DNA of 64,000 nucleotides from Rossellomorea marisflavi (GCF_009806575.1 NZ_CP047095.1:1282001-1346000); one strand, 5' to 3'. Counted from the first letter of the stretch, positions 8,563 to 17,558 are shown. The notes: a model not told the origin generated them from the sequence alone. Numbers and translations are program-made.

Positions 8563-9002
8563 TGAGAGGACCTGGTCGTTCGGCCAGGGCTTCTTTTCTT
8601 TTTGGGCGGCTTTTTGAAAAAGGACCGGACAACAAGGAAGATACCTATAATGGCCGAATAGATCAGGAAGAATGCGAGGAATCCCCATAGGCCGATGATG
8701 GCATCGGCGAATTCCATGTTCCCCCGCTGGGTGATCGCCTGCTGGATCTCGATGGCGAAGACAAGGACGAACATGAAGGTAAGGGTGTACATAAAAGAGA
8801 GGCCTGCGATCCCAAACGGCATCTTTGCCGCTACTTTGGATACGGCATAGACAAAAAAGAATACGAGCATCCCGATGATGCCCATCACCCAGAAATGCAA
8901 ATCTTTGTCGGTCAGGTTCAATCCCAGGCCATCTGTGACTTCAATAACGATGTCGTGGAAGTTATTGATCACTTCTACGATGGAAATGATGGCTTCTTTC
9001 AA
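8559..9002 (-). CDS. Uncharacterised three-helix membrane protein
   Basis: 147 residues, not recognised. Three membrane helices are clear (WVMGIIGMLVFFFVYAV, MYTLTFMFVLVFAIEI, GFLAFFLIYSAIIGIFLVV), and the C-terminus is strongly basic (KKPPKKKR), so it probably faces the cytoplasm. The frame is open to 9143, but the usable ribosome site AAAGGCGG (9010-9018) is 7 nt from TTG 9002 and only 1 nt from ATG 9008. TTG 9002 is chosen, ATG 9008 is the alternative, and the upstream extension looks untranslated. Confidence 0.6.
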   Translation of the reverse strand: MKEAIISIVEVINNFHDIVIEVTDGLGLNLTDKDLHFWVMGIIGMLVFFFVYAVSKVAAKMPFGIAGLSFMYTLTFMFVLVFAIEIQQAITQRGNMEFADAIIGLWGFLAFFLIYSAIIGIFLVVRSFFKKPPKKKRSPGRTTRSSH

Positions 9003-9227
9003 TCTCATCCCGCCTTTACTCAATATGCACTGATTATAGCAGGGGAAGAAGGGGATGGCTACTAATGTTAGGAAATGAATGGAAAGGGTGAGGAGCTCAT
9101 GCTCATGAAAATCTGCGTGGATGTGGTGATTGACCTGCTTCATCTGGTTTTCGTTTTTCTAGGATGGGGTACGCGGATGTAATAGAGAAGATGAAGCGGT
9201 TGCCTGTAGCGTAGGAAACATCCTTAT

Positions 9228-9252
9228 GTTTACTTCTTCACAAATCGGGAAA
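9228..9252 (+). promoter_or_regulatory. Candidate sigma-B promoter
   Basis: GTTTAC (9228-9233), 13-nt spacer, GGGAAA (9247-9252) matches the general-stress sigma-B pattern (GTTTAA / GGGWAW, spacing 12-15) and lies 41 nt upstream of the SDR start. Confidence 0.5.
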
Positions 9253-9293
9253 ACTCCCATTAGACAACCAATCGAACAGGAGGATTCAGAATC

Positions 9294-10118
9294 ATGGGAA
9301 GATTAGACAACAAAGTATCCATCATCACAGGAGCTGCAAACGGTATCGGTGAAGCCACGGCAAATGTATTTGCGGCAGAGGGGGCCAAAGTCATCCTTGC
9401 CGATGTAGATGAAAAACAGGTGATTAAAACCGCAGAAAATATCCGGAAAGAAGGTGGACAGGCAGAGGCGTATCACCTTGATGTGTCCAGCGAGGAAGGC
9501 GTCAAAGCGTTTGCATCCCATTTGAAAGAGAAGTATGGCACGATCGATGTGCTCTTCAATAACGCCGGAGTCGATGAGCAGGGCGGGAAGGTCCACGAAT
9601 ATCCTGTGGAGCTCTTTGATAAGATCATTGCCGTTGATCTACGCGGTACATTCCTTGTCAGCAAATACCTGATCCCCCTCATGCTCGAGAAAGGCGGATC
9701 CATCATCAATAACGGATCCATGTCTGGACACGCAGCGGACCTTGATCGCTCAGGATATAATGCCGCCAAGGGAGGCATCATCAACTTTACCAAAGCAATG
9801 GCCATCGACTATGCACGCCACGGCATCCGGGTGAATTCCGTTTCTCCGGGCACGATCGAAACCCCTCTCATCGATATCCTTGTCGGTGGGAAAGAGGATG
9901 ACATGGGTGAGAAGTTCCGCGAAGCCAATAAGTGGATCACCCCGATGGGTCGCCTCGGTCGCCCGACAGAAATGGCGACGGTAGCCCTGTTCCTAGCATC
10001 TGATGACAGCTCATATGTCACGGGAGAAGACATCAAGGCCGACGGAGGCATCATGGCGTACACCTGGCCAGGGAAGATGCTGATTGAACAAGATGAATGG
10101 AAGAAGGGAACTGAATAA
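9294..10118 (+). CDS. SDR-family oxidoreductase (glucose/3-oxoacyl dehydrogenase type)
   Basis: 274-residue classical short-chain dehydrogenase. Cofactor motif TGAANGIGEA (12-21), NNAG near residue 90, catalytic Ser about residue 140 and YNAAK near 158, C-terminal GGIMAYTWPGK. Acidic Asp after beta-2 (ILADVDEKQ) favours NAD. Substrate is unknown. AGGAGG is 10 nt before the ATG. A sigma-B-like promoter upstream suggests a general-stress dehydrogenase, as several B. subtilis SDRs are. It stands alone; the hairpin at 10167 terminates it. Confidence 0.88.
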   Translation: MGRLDNKVSIITGAANGIGEATANVFAAEGAKVILADVDEKQVIKTAENIRKEGGQAEAYHLDVSSEEGVKAFASHLKEKYGTIDVLFNNAGVDEQGGKVHEYPVELFDKIIAVDLRGTFLVSKYLIPLMLEKGGSIINNGSMSGHAADLDRSGYNAAKGGIINFTKAMAIDYARHGIRVNSVSPGTIETPLIDILVGGKEDDMGEKFREANKWITPMGRLGRPTEMATVALFLASDDSSYVTGEDIKADGGIMAYTWPGKMLIEQDEWKKGTE

Positions 10119-10132
10119 GATCCATCATCAAA

Positions 10133-10430
10133 AGAGGCTGGGACAAGAGTGTTTTAGTCATAGTAAAACCCGAACTATCTTGCCTGAGATAGTTCGGGTT
10201 TTTGATTTGTTTCATGACCATTACTATTTACTTGATCCTAGCGGTTGATTGGAGTGCAAGACGAAGACTCCAGCGGGAAGAGTAGCTGATGTGAGACCCC
10301 GCAGGCTTGCCGAGGAGGCTCACGGGCTACCCGCGGAAAGCGAAGTCTTGCACGGAAATCATGAGCGGTATAAAGAAGCCATACTGATTGTTCGTCATGA
10401 CCTTTTTTGTTTTGTTTTGTCCCAATCTCT
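10133..10430 (+). repeat. MITE-like intergenic repeat, copy 1 (full length)
   Basis: About 298 bp bounded by imperfect inverted ends: GAGGCTGGGACAA at the left and TTGTCCCAATCTC at the right (11 of 13 match). It contains the terminator hairpin at 10167-10200 and a GC-rich block from TTGATTGGAGTGCAAGACGA to GCGAAGTCTTGCACGG. A shorter inverted copy lies at 35030-35266 and a left-end fragment at 28553-28636. No ORF inside. Confidence 0.8.
10167..10204 (+). terminator. Terminator within repeat copy 1
   Basis: AACCCGAACTATCT / AGATAGTTCGGGTT, a 14-bp perfect stem with a 6-nt loop, followed by T residues. It probably ends transcription of the SDR gene. Confidence 0.85.
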
Positions 10431-10496
10431 TTTTGTGATTAAATAAAAACTGCATTGCTAAAGATGGAAACATTTGATAAACTAAAACTACTTTGT

Positions 10497-10559
10497 AATG
10501 CAACCTAGTTTGCATTGCATTCTTTTTCCTCAACTATGTTGTAAAGCAAAATAGTTGAG
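10497..10559. promoter_or_regulatory. Two inverted repeats, candidate PadR operators
   Basis: AATGCAA-N6-TTGCATT (10497-10516) and CTCAACTAT-N13-ATAGTTGAG (10529-10559) lie between the repeat element and the PadR start at 10577. PadR regulators usually repress their own operon through inverted repeats over the promoter. Which one is bound is unknown. Confidence 0.5.
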
Positions 10560-10576
10560 GGAGAAAGGAGGACGAT

Positions 10577-10906
10577 ATGTCATCGAGCCAATTATTGAAG
10601 GGTGTACTGGAGGGTTGCCTCCTTTCCATCATCTCAAAAGGGGAAACATACGGCTATGAAATGATCGAGAAATTGGCCCAGCACGGCTTCACGATGGTGA
10701 AGGAAGGAAGCATCTATCCGTTGCTCCTGCGCATGAAAAAGGATGGGCTGGTGACAACGGTCCAGAAGGAGATGCCTTCAGGAGGGCCTAAACGAAAATA
10801 TTATCACCTCACCCCTGCAGGGCAGGAAGAATTGGAACAGTTCAAGGTCAGGTGGAGGGACATGTCGACGAGCGTGAATCGATTGATGGAGGAGGAAGAG
10901 AAATGA
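10577..10906 (+). CDS. PadR-family transcriptional regulator
   Basis: 109-residue winged-helix regulator. YGYEMIEKLAQHGF, EGSIYPLLLRMKKDGLV and GGPKRKYYHLTPAGQEEL are hallmark PadR segments. AAAGGAGG precedes the ATG. Its stop overlaps the start of the next gene (ATGA), a HAAS-domain membrane protein, the classic PadR-HAAS partnership. The operon is probably autorepressed through the inverted repeats upstream; the inducing signal is unknown. Confidence 0.9.
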   Translation: MSSSQLLKGVLEGCLLSIISKGETYGYEMIEKLAQHGFTMVKEGSIYPLLLRMKKDGLVTTVQKEMPSGGPKRKYYHLTPAGQEELEQFKVRWRDMSTSVNRLMEEEEK

Positions 10907-11667
10907 ATGTTTCAAAGGAAAGCAGGGACTTCCTGGACCGGCTGAGTATTTACTTGATTACAAGCGGGAAGAACGAAAAAGAGATTAGGGAGATCACGGG
11001 TGAACTGGAAGATCATCTACACGAAGCTGAACAGAACGGGAAAAGCGTCGAGGACATCACCGGACTGACCCCGAAGGCGTACATGGATCAGATTGCGAAG
11101 GAGATGCCGTTTGATAAGATGGGGGTTTTCAAATATGCGCTGGTTTTGATCTTTGGATCCATCGCTTTCTATGTGATGGGGGACGCCATTAACGGCACAA
11201 TGGATTACTCATGGATCATCCTCATTGGTCTACCTGTCATGATCCTGTTTTATGGTGTAATGGTAGCAAGACTGTTCAAATATACGGCAGGAAAAGTATT
11301 ATCAAAAAAGAAGGAATTCACGCTCTTACTGGTGATGTCGGGAGTACCACTTGCCGGTATGGGAGGAGTTGTGTTTTTAGAAAAATTCATAGGAGATACA
11401 GCCGTATCGCTTGGCACAACAGGAAGAATGGTTGGATTCGTGCTGTGCGCCCTCATCCTGATCGGGATATCGATTTGGTCGAAGACACCTATCATGATCA
11501 TCCTTCCGATTGTCGTATTTGTACCCCAATATTTTATCGAAAGATCTTCCTGGTCGGAAGAAACACAGCTTATGATGATCGGGATGATATTTCCTATAGG
11601 CTTCATGATTTCCCTGGGCATTTCCTTCTTACAGATCTGGCGAAAGGAACGCAAACAGATTGCGTAA
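10903..11667 (+). CDS. HAAS-domain membrane protein, PadR partner
   Basis: 254 residues. The first 65 form a HAAS/DUF1700-type helical domain (FLDRLSIYLITSGKNEKEI, GELEDHLHEAEQNGK), followed by about six membrane helices. HAAS proteins pair with PadR regulators and are thought to relay a membrane or antibiotic signal; the function is not proven. The ATG at 10903 overlaps the padR stop, with GGAGGAGG just before it. No separate transporter follows, so the pair stands alone. Confidence 0.75.
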   Translation: MNVSKESRDFLDRLSIYLITSGKNEKEIREITGELEDHLHEAEQNGKSVEDITGLTPKAYMDQIAKEMPFDKMGVFKYALVLIFGSIAFYVMGDAINGTMDYSWIILIGLPVMILFYGVMVARLFKYTAGKVLSKKKEFTLLLVMSGVPLAGMGGVVFLEKFIGDTAVSLGTTGRMVGFVLCALILIGISIWSKTPIMIILPIVVFVPQYFIERSSWSEETQLMMIGMIFPIGFMISLGISFLQIWRKERKQIA

Positions 11668-11745
11668 TCTGTCGGGAGGAATCCCTTTCTTTCACGCGAT
11701 TTCTATGGTAAGATGACTGTACTTATAGGAATGGAGGTTTTCCAA

Positions 11746-11787
11746 ATGATCTTGATCAGACTACGAATCCGCGAATGGAACGCATAA
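11746..11787 (+). CDS. Leader peptide of hflX with an Arg-Leu-Arg stall motif
   Basis: A 13-codon frame, MILIRLRIREWNA, begins with ATG 11746 and ends with TAA at 11785-11787. GGAGG (11733-11737) is 8 nt upstream. It contains RLR and RIR, the Arg-X-Arg (+X+) pattern at which macrolide-bound ribosomes stall in known resistance leaders. It lies at the head of a 254-nt leader with attenuator structure before hflX. Translation is inferred. Confidence 0.65.
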   Translation: MILIRLRIREWNA

Positions 11788-11803
11788 TTGAATACGTTCA
11801 ATG

Positions 11804-11981
11804 CTCTGCCTGTGTGCAGGGTAAATGGGATTGGTCTGATCGATTATAAGGGAAGCCTCGAACGTGGAGCCTTATCATTGAAATTGAATACCGACCGGTT
11901 GGCACATGATGGGGAAGTGCGGATTTCCCCATGCCTTTTTCCGTTTACGAAAAGCACAGGCAGAGGTCTGGGCTTTTTTTC
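11804..11981 (+). promoter_or_regulatory. Transcription attenuator in the hflX leader
   Basis: Two terminator-like hairpins stand in a row. The first has ATGGGGAA / TTCCCCAT (11909-11916, 11925-11932), closed by GGC/GCC and followed by TTTTT. The second starts at 11945 (TACGAAAAGC / GCTTTTTTTCGTA) with a seven-T run. The 5' half of the second, CACAGGCAGAG (11955-11965), is exactly complementary over 11 nt to CTCTGCCTGTG at 11804-11814, which lies 17 nt after the leader-peptide stop. That segment can act as an antiterminator. Listeria hflXr is controlled by a leader of this kind. Confidence 0.65.
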
Positions 11982-12041
11982 GTATAGAGGACCGATCCAG
12001 ATCCTCCCCTAAGGGAAGATCGATGAAGGAGTGAGAAATGA

Positions 12042-13307
12042 ATGGAAGAACAAAAATTAAAAGCAATCGCCATCGGCGTGAATACAAAAGACCGTGATAA
12101 TGACTTTGAATACGGGATGCTCGAGCTCAAGGGGCTTGCTGAAGCACGCCATATGGACGTAGTGGGTGAGTTCACCCAGAATATGCAGCGTCCCAATCAC
12201 GTGCATTATTTAGGGAAAGGGAAGATCGATGAGCTGATCCCCCTCATAGAAGAGTGGGAAGCGGATGTGATCATTTCGAATGATGAGCTTTCACCTTCGC
12301 AAATCAGGGTGCTGGAGAAGAAGCTTGAGCTCCGTGTGATGGACCGGACCATGCTCATTCTCGACATTTTCGCTGAACGCGCGAAGACAAGGGAAGCACA
12401 GCTTCAGGTGGAAGTTGCACAGCTGCAGTATATGCTGCCCCGTCTGATTGGACGGAGGGAGTCCCTCGGCAGACAGGGGGGAGGCTCAGGACTTGCCAAC
12501 CGTGGTGCCGGTGAGACGAAGCTCGAGCTCGACCGCCGTCGCATCGAGGACCGGATCACGGCCCTCCGCAAGGAACTTGACTCACTCGTTGAACTGAGAA
12601 GCACACAGCGGAAGCAGCGGAAAAAGAGCGGCATTCCCGTCGTTTCCCTTGTAGGCTATACAAATGCAGGCAAATCGACGACGATGAATGCCTTTGTCGA
12701 GCGATTCCACCACAACACCGACAAGCAGGTGTTCGAGAAGGATATGCTGTTTGCCACGTTGGAGACATCCGTGCGTAACATTACGCTGCCAGATCAAAAA
12801 TCATTCCTGCTGACCGATACGGTCGGTTTCGTCAACAAGCTGCCCCATCAGCTTGTCAAAGCATTCCGCTCGACGCTCGAGGAAGTGGTGGAAGCAGACC
12901 TGATCATCCATGTGGTGGATCTGGCCGACCCCCATCACGACACGATGATGGATGTGACGGACAAAACGCTTGAAGAAATCGGAGTCGGCGATACACCGAT
13001 CCTGTACGCATTCAATAAAGCAGACCTTGTTGGTGGGGATATCCCCCGCGTGGAGCAAGGCGGTGTCTTTTACTCTGCAAAGCAGAGGATCGGGATCGAA
13101 GAACTGCTGGGTGAAGTGAAAAAACAGATCTTTGGCGATTATAAGACATGCACGATGCTCATCCCGTATGACCAGGGACAGCTGATTTCTTATTTTAACG
13201 AACAGGCAACCGTCCTTGAAACTGAATATGATGAGAAAGGCACCATCCTGAAAGTGGAATGCAGGGAAAGTGATGCCGAACGGTACCGTGACTATATCAT
13301 CGCATGA
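12042..13307 (+). CDS. hflX: GTPase HflX, ribosome-splitting factor
   Basis: 421-residue HflX. An N-terminal nucleotide-binding-like domain (1-110) and a helical linker with the glycine-rich GRQGGGSGLANRGAGETK segment precede the G domain: G1 GYTNAGKST (205-213), DTVGF, NKAD. HflX binds the 50S subunit and splits stalled 70S ribosomes after heat or antibiotic stress; some homologues give macrolide/lincosamide resistance. ATG 12042 has AAGGAG 10 nt upstream; a closer ATG at 12038 is out of frame. The leader suggests induction by ribosome-targeting drugs. Monocistronic, with a strong terminator. Confidence 0.95.
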   Translation: MEEQKLKAIAIGVNTKDRDNDFEYGMLELKGLAEARHMDVVGEFTQNMQRPNHVHYLGKGKIDELIPLIEEWEADVIISNDELSPSQIRVLEKKLELRVMDRTMLILDIFAERAKTREAQLQVEVAQLQYMLPRLIGRRESLGRQGGGSGLANRGAGETKLELDRRRIEDRITALRKELDSLVELRSTQRKQRKKSGIPVVSLVGYTNAGKSTTMNAFVERFHHNTDKQVFEKDMLFATLETSVRNITLPDQKSFLLTDTVGFVNKLPHQLVKAFRSTLEEVVEADLIIHVVDLADPHHDTMMDVTDKTLEEIGVGDTPILYAFNKADLVGGDIPRVEQGGVFYSAKQRIGIEELLGEVKKQIFGDYKTCTMLIPYDQGQLISYFNEQATVLETEYDEKGTILKVECRESDAERYRDYIIA

Positions 13308-13310
13308 ACA

Positions 13311-13344
13311 AAAGCCCCGTCCGGGATGAAGGACGGGGCTTTTT
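13311..13344. terminator. Bidirectional terminator between hflX and the alanine symporter
   Basis: AAAAGCCCCGTCC / GGACGGGGCTTTTT with an 8-nt loop. A and T tracts on both sides serve both convergent genes. Confidence 0.9.
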
Positions 13345-13346
13345 GG

Positions 13347-14750
13347 TTACTTCTTCTTGGTTGTTGCGGGAAGGTATTCGTTGAAGTAGTGCTTCGTTTC
13401 ACTGGATATCACCTTGTAAAGGAGTATGAGTGCGATGAGGTTCGGGATCATCATGAGCGCATTGGCCATGTCGGCGAACTTCCATACGACATTCAGATTG
13501 GCAATGGCACCGGCGAACGTTGCGATCACATACACGAGGCGATACGGTACGATGAAACGGTAGTTGGTCAAGTATTCAAAGCATTTCTCCCCGTACATAT
13601 ACCAGCCGACAATCGTGGAAAATCCGAAGAACACGACGGAAAACGATACGATGTATTCCCCAGCCGTGCCGAGGGCATGTCCGAAAGCGGCGCTGGTCAG
13701 TGCCCCGCCATCCAGGGAAGGATCGTGGGCCACACCGGAGAGCAATCCGCCGGACGGATCCCAGAAACCTGTGATGAGCAAGACAAGCCCCGTCATTGTA
13801 CAGACGATGATGGTCACGATGAACGTACCGGTCATGGCCACAAGAGCCTGTTTCACCGGATGGTCGGTCTTGGCATTCCCGGCAATGAGGGCCGCCGTTC
13901 CGAGTCCGGATTCATTGGAGAAGATTCCTTTCGAGAACCCGCTCCTCACGGCCTCTGCCACTACGACCCCTCCGAATCCACCTGCTGCTGCAACGGGATT
14001 GAATGCATATTCAAAGATCAGGGAGAAGGATGGGATGATCATATCGTAATTGATGAAGATGATCAGCAGTGATCCTCCTATATAGAGGAACGCCATAATC
14101 GGGACGAAGAATGATGCCACGGTCGAGATCCTCTGTATGCCCCCGAAGATGATAAGTGCTGTCAATACAGCCAGGGTGATCCCGGTAATCCATGGATTAA
14201 TGGAAAAGCTGGAAGTCATGACATCGGCGATTGTATTGGATTGGACGCTGTTGCCGATCCCGAGTGCTGCAAATGCCCCGAAGAGAGCAAAGGCGACACC
14301 GAGAAATTTCCATTTCCGTCCCAGACCTTTTTCCACGTAGTACATCGGTCCACCGGAGTATTCGCCGTTTTTGTTTTTTACGCGGTATTTCATGGCCAGT
14401 AGGGCTTCGGCGTACTTTGTGGCCATCCCCACTAGACCGACGACCCACATCCAGAAGATGGCTCCGGGTCCGCCAATCGTGATGGCCGTGGCCACCCCTG
14501 CGATATTTCCGTTACCGATCGTGGCCGACAATGCGGTCATCAGCGTTTTGAAGTTGGAGATATCCCCCTCGGATGAGTCTGTCGAAGCGGACGGTTTTTC
14601 TTTCGTAAATGCGAGTTTGAATGCATAGAATAGCCTGCGGAACTGAATGCCTCTCAATACCAGTGTCAAAAATAGGCCTGTCCCGAATAACAGTACTAAA
14701 CTTGGTGTTCCCCACAAGAATGAATTGATCTTGTCTAGTACGTCTAACAT
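13347..14750 (-). CDS. alsT: Alanine/glycine:cation symporter (AGCS family)
   Basis: 467-residue sodium-coupled amino-acid symporter with about ten membrane helices. AGCS hallmarks include SATIGNGNIAGVATAI and SGGPMYYVEKGLG, and the conserved SNESGLGTAALIAG. Length matches B. subtilis AlsT (465). The frame stays open upstream to 15014, but ATG 14750 has GGAGGATTCG just before it and begins where the family begins; the longer form is rejected. It is divergent from the adeR-like regulator and near ald, suggesting joint alanine uptake and catabolism. Confidence 0.92.
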   Translation of the reverse strand: MLDVLDKINSFLWGTPSLVLLFGTGLFLTLVLRGIQFRRLFYAFKLAFTKEKPSASTDSSEGDISNFKTLMTALSATIGNGNIAGVATAITIGGPGAIFWMWVVGLVGMATKYAEALLAMKYRVKNKNGEYSGGPMYYVEKGLGRKWKFLGVAFALFGAFAALGIGNSVQSNTIADVMTSSFSINPWITGITLAVLTALIIFGGIQRISTVASFFVPIMAFLYIGGSLLIIFINYDMIIPSFSLIFEYAFNPVAAAGGFGGVVVAEAVRSGFSKGIFSNESGLGTAALIAGNAKTDHPVKQALVAMTGTFIVTIIVCTMTGLVLLITGFWDPSGGLLSGVAHDPSLDGGALTSAAFGHALGTAGEYIVSFSVVFFGFSTIVGWYMYGEKCFEYLTNYRFIVPYRLVYVIATFAGAIANLNVVWKFADMANALMMIPNLIALILLYKVISSETKHYFNEYLPATTKKK

Positions 14751-15032
14751 CGAATCCTCCTCTAGCTGTCTGTGAATATGTGAGTTTCCAACTCTTATTA
14801 TATATAGTATCATCAAGAATGTGGATACCGTTTTGTCGAAAAATGAAAGTTGAAGCGTTTTCAATTGTGTGTTTTCACAAATGAGTGGATAATGTTTGTA
14901 AGGATGGAAATGTGCTGGAGGGTTCATTTTCAAAAACCTGTTCAAAATGCAGGGAAACCATTGCTTCGGAAACCGTACATCTACTATGATTAAAAACGGA
15001 TCATTGAATTGCACGCAAAAGGAGTGGTACGA

Positions 15033-16270
15033 ATGGACAAATTTTCAGAGCAACTCGACCCTTTCAAGGGACCATTCCAATCATTAGAAGAACTGGCTGA
15101 CGCCATTAGTGAGACAATCGGATGCCCGATTACGATAGAAGATGCTAATCACCGCATCCTCGCATACAGCACCCATGATGATGATGTGGATCCGGCACGC
15201 ATGGCGACGATCATGCGCAGGAAGGTTCCCGATAACGTCATCAAAAGTCTATGGAAAAATGGTGTCATCCCGAAACTATTCGACAGCGACGAGCCTGTCA
15301 TCATCCCGGCGATTTCAGAAGTCGGTCTTGGGAAGCGGGTGGCGGTATCTGTATGGAAAAACGATGAGATCCTCGGCTTCATCTGGGGACAGGTGACGTG
15401 GGATATCACAGAAGAAGAATTGAATCTCTTCCGTAAAGCAGGGAAGGTCGTCAAGAATCAGATGTTATCGTTGAAAATCCGGAAGAAGGCGGGGGAAGAG
15501 GGGCATAAGGACTTCTTCTGGCAGCTGTTGACCGGGCATTTGAAAGATCGGGGGAAGATCGATTCCCTTGCTGATAAATACCATCTTTCCATGAACGGAG
15601 CCACGGGTATTGTCGTCTTTGAATTCCCCGAGGAAATCCAGCAATCCCTGGAGCGTCATGTCAACTACTACATCCAGGCCTCTTCCTATATTAAGCTCAT
15701 CACGAGCACAACCGATGAAAACCAGTTGATCCTTCTTGTAAGGCCGTTCCAGGATGAAGGACCGTCAAGGCAGATCAAGGATTTCGTCCGTGACTTTGTG
15801 GAAGAGATCAGCAGCAGACTCGGGGTCCAGGAGCTGAAAGGAGCGGCCGGTACCCTCTATCGCTCCCCGTAAGCATCCGTGAAAGCTATAAAGAAGCCCT
15901 TTATGTGCTGTCGATCAAGGATCGATTTAAACATGAGGCAAGCGGGATCTATACGTATCAGGAGCTTGGGGTCTTCCAGTTCATCGATGATCTGTATGAA
16001 AAGCGCATCCGTGACGGCTATCAAAATTATCATCTTGAAAAATTGATGGAGTACGACCGGAAGCACCATTCCCAGCTCCTTGAGACGATCGATATGTATC
16101 TGAGATACGATTGCAACGTAAATGAGGCTTCCAAGGCCCTGCATGTTCATGCCAATACACTGAATTACCGCCTCAAGAGGATCGGGGAAATCACCGAGAT
16201 GGATCTGAAGGACCCGAATCAGAAAATGACCTTATACCTGGATCTTAAAATTGAACAGATGAAAAAATGA
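15033..16270 (+). pseudogene. adeR: AdeR-like PucR/CdaR activator, frameshifted
   Basis: Frame 1 (15033-15872, 279 codons) gives an N-terminal sensor region (EQLDPFKGPFQSLEELADAI) and a central domain, then hits TAA at 15870. The next frame, readable from about 15870 to 16270, gives SIRESYKEALYVLSIKDRF and the C-terminal PucR helix-turn-helix (NVNEASKALHVHANTLNYRL). One extra C in the C4 run at 15865-15868 would join the two into a normal-length protein of about 412 residues. In B. subtilis AdeR activates ald, which follows here. If the shift is real, alanine induction of ald may be lost. Confidence 0.85.
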
Positions 16271-16308
16271 CGGGTTTGTGGAATTCTCCAAACCCGTCTT
16301 CTTTTTTT
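16269..16308 (+). terminator. Terminator after the adeR-like gene
   Basis: GACGGGTTTG / CAAACCCGTC stem overlapping the stop codon, followed by CTTC and a seven-T run. Confidence 0.88.
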
Positions 16309-16390
16309 CTCTATTTTCCACGATGCAATTACTGTGAAGAATCCATATAATCAGAATTAACCAAACAATGATTATAGGAGAGATGTAGCC

Positions 16391-17515
16391 ATGCAGATTG
16401 GAATTCCTAAAGAAATCAAAAACAACGAGAACCGTGTAGCCATCACACCAGCCGGTGTCCTCAACCTGGTGAAGGCAGGTCATTCCGTATATATCGAGTC
16501 TGGAGCTGGAATTGGAAGCGGTTTCACGGACAAGTCCTATCTGGAAGCGGGAGCGAAAATCGAAGCCACTGCTGCTGACGTATGGAATAAAGCCATGGTC
16601 ATGAAAGTGAAAGAGCCTCTTCCCTCTGAGTATGTGTATTTCCACAAAGGTCTGATCTTGTTCACCTACCTGCATCTCGCAGCAGAACCGGAACTTGCCC
16701 AGGCACTGGTTGAAAAAGAAGTGACCGCCATTGCCTATGAAACGGTGGAAGTCAATCGCACTCTGCCGCTTCTGACTCCAATGAGTGAAGTAGCGGGACG
16801 CATGGCTACACAGATCGGTGCGCAATTCCTCGAGAAACCAAAGGGCGGGAAAGGCATCCTGCTGAGTGGAGTACCGGGTGTAAAACGCGGGAAGGTGACC
16901 ATCATCGGAGGCGGAGTCGTCGGTACGAACGCCGCGAAAATGGCTGTCGGCCTTGGAGCGGACGTGACATTGATCGATCTGAGCGCCGAACGCCTGCGCC
17001 AGCTCGACGATATCTTCGGCAATGATATTCAAACCCTGATGTCGAACCGCCTAAATATCGAAGATGCAGTGAAGGATTCCGATCTTGTCATCGGTGCCGT
17101 GTTGATTCCGGGAGCAAAAGCACCGAAGCTTGTGACAGAAGATATGGTCAAGTCCATGCAGCCGGGATCTGTCCTCGTGGATGTTGCCATCGATCAGGGC
17201 GGAATCATCGAAACATGCGATCATATCTCGACGCATGATGATCCTACTTACGAAAAACACGGGGTCGTCCATTATGCCGTAGCGAATATGCCGGGTGCCG
17301 TTCCACGTACGTCCACGATTGCCTTGACGAATGTGACCGTCCCGTATGCCCTCCAGATCGCCAACAAAGGCGTGGCAAAAGCAATCCAGGATAATATGGC
17401 CCTTGCAAAAGGAGTCAACGTGGCCAACGGATTCATCACATACGAAGCCGTGGCGAGAGATCTTGGATACAAATACGTTACAGCGCATGACGCCATCCTT
17501 ACAACCGTTGTATAA
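16391..17515 (+). CDS. ald: Alanine dehydrogenase
   Basis: 374 residues, the usual length. It interconverts L-alanine and pyruvate plus ammonia with NAD, feeds alanine carbon into the TCA cycle, and supports sporulation and germination in Bacillus. N-terminal [20 protein letters not shown], catalytic Lys and His in the [21 protein letters not shown] region, and Rossmann motif [13 protein letters not shown] are all present. TAGGAGAG is 8 nt before the ATG. It lies downstream of the broken adeR homologue, its expected activator, but has its own terminator. Confidence 0.97.
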   Translation: MQIGIPKEIKNNENRVAITPAGVLNLVKAGHSVYIESGAGIGSGFTDKSYLEAGAKIEATAADVWNKAMVMKVKEPLPSEYVYFHKGLILFTYLHLAAEPELAQALVEKEVTAIAYETVEVNRTLPLLTPMSEVAGRMATQIGAQFLEKPKGGKGILLSGVPGVKRGKVTIIGGGVVGTNAAKMAVGLGADVTLIDLSAERLRQLDDIFGNDIQTLMSNRLNIEDAVKDSDLVIGAVLIPGAKAPKLVTEDMVKSMQPGSVLVDVAIDQGGIIETCDHISTHDDPTYEKHGVVHYAVANMPGAVPRTSTIALTNVTVPYALQIANKGVAKAIQDNMALAKGVNVANGFITYEAVARDLGYKYVTAHDAILTTVV

Positions 17516-17523
17516 TAGATATG

Positions 17524-17558
17524 AAAAAAGACGTGTGAATGGGTACACGTCTTTTTTT
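17524..17558 (+). terminator. Terminator of ald
   Basis: AAAAAAGACGTGT / ACACGTCTTTTTTT hairpin, usable in both directions. Confidence 0.9.

Noticed and set aside
13326..14072. 248-residue plus-strand frame opposite the alanine symporter
   Set aside because: Antisense to a conserved transporter and beginning inside a terminator hairpin.
14751..15014. 88-residue N-terminal extension of the alanine symporter
   Set aside because: The family starts at ATG 14750, which has a strong ribosome site. The extension would cross the divergent promoter region of the adeR-like gene.
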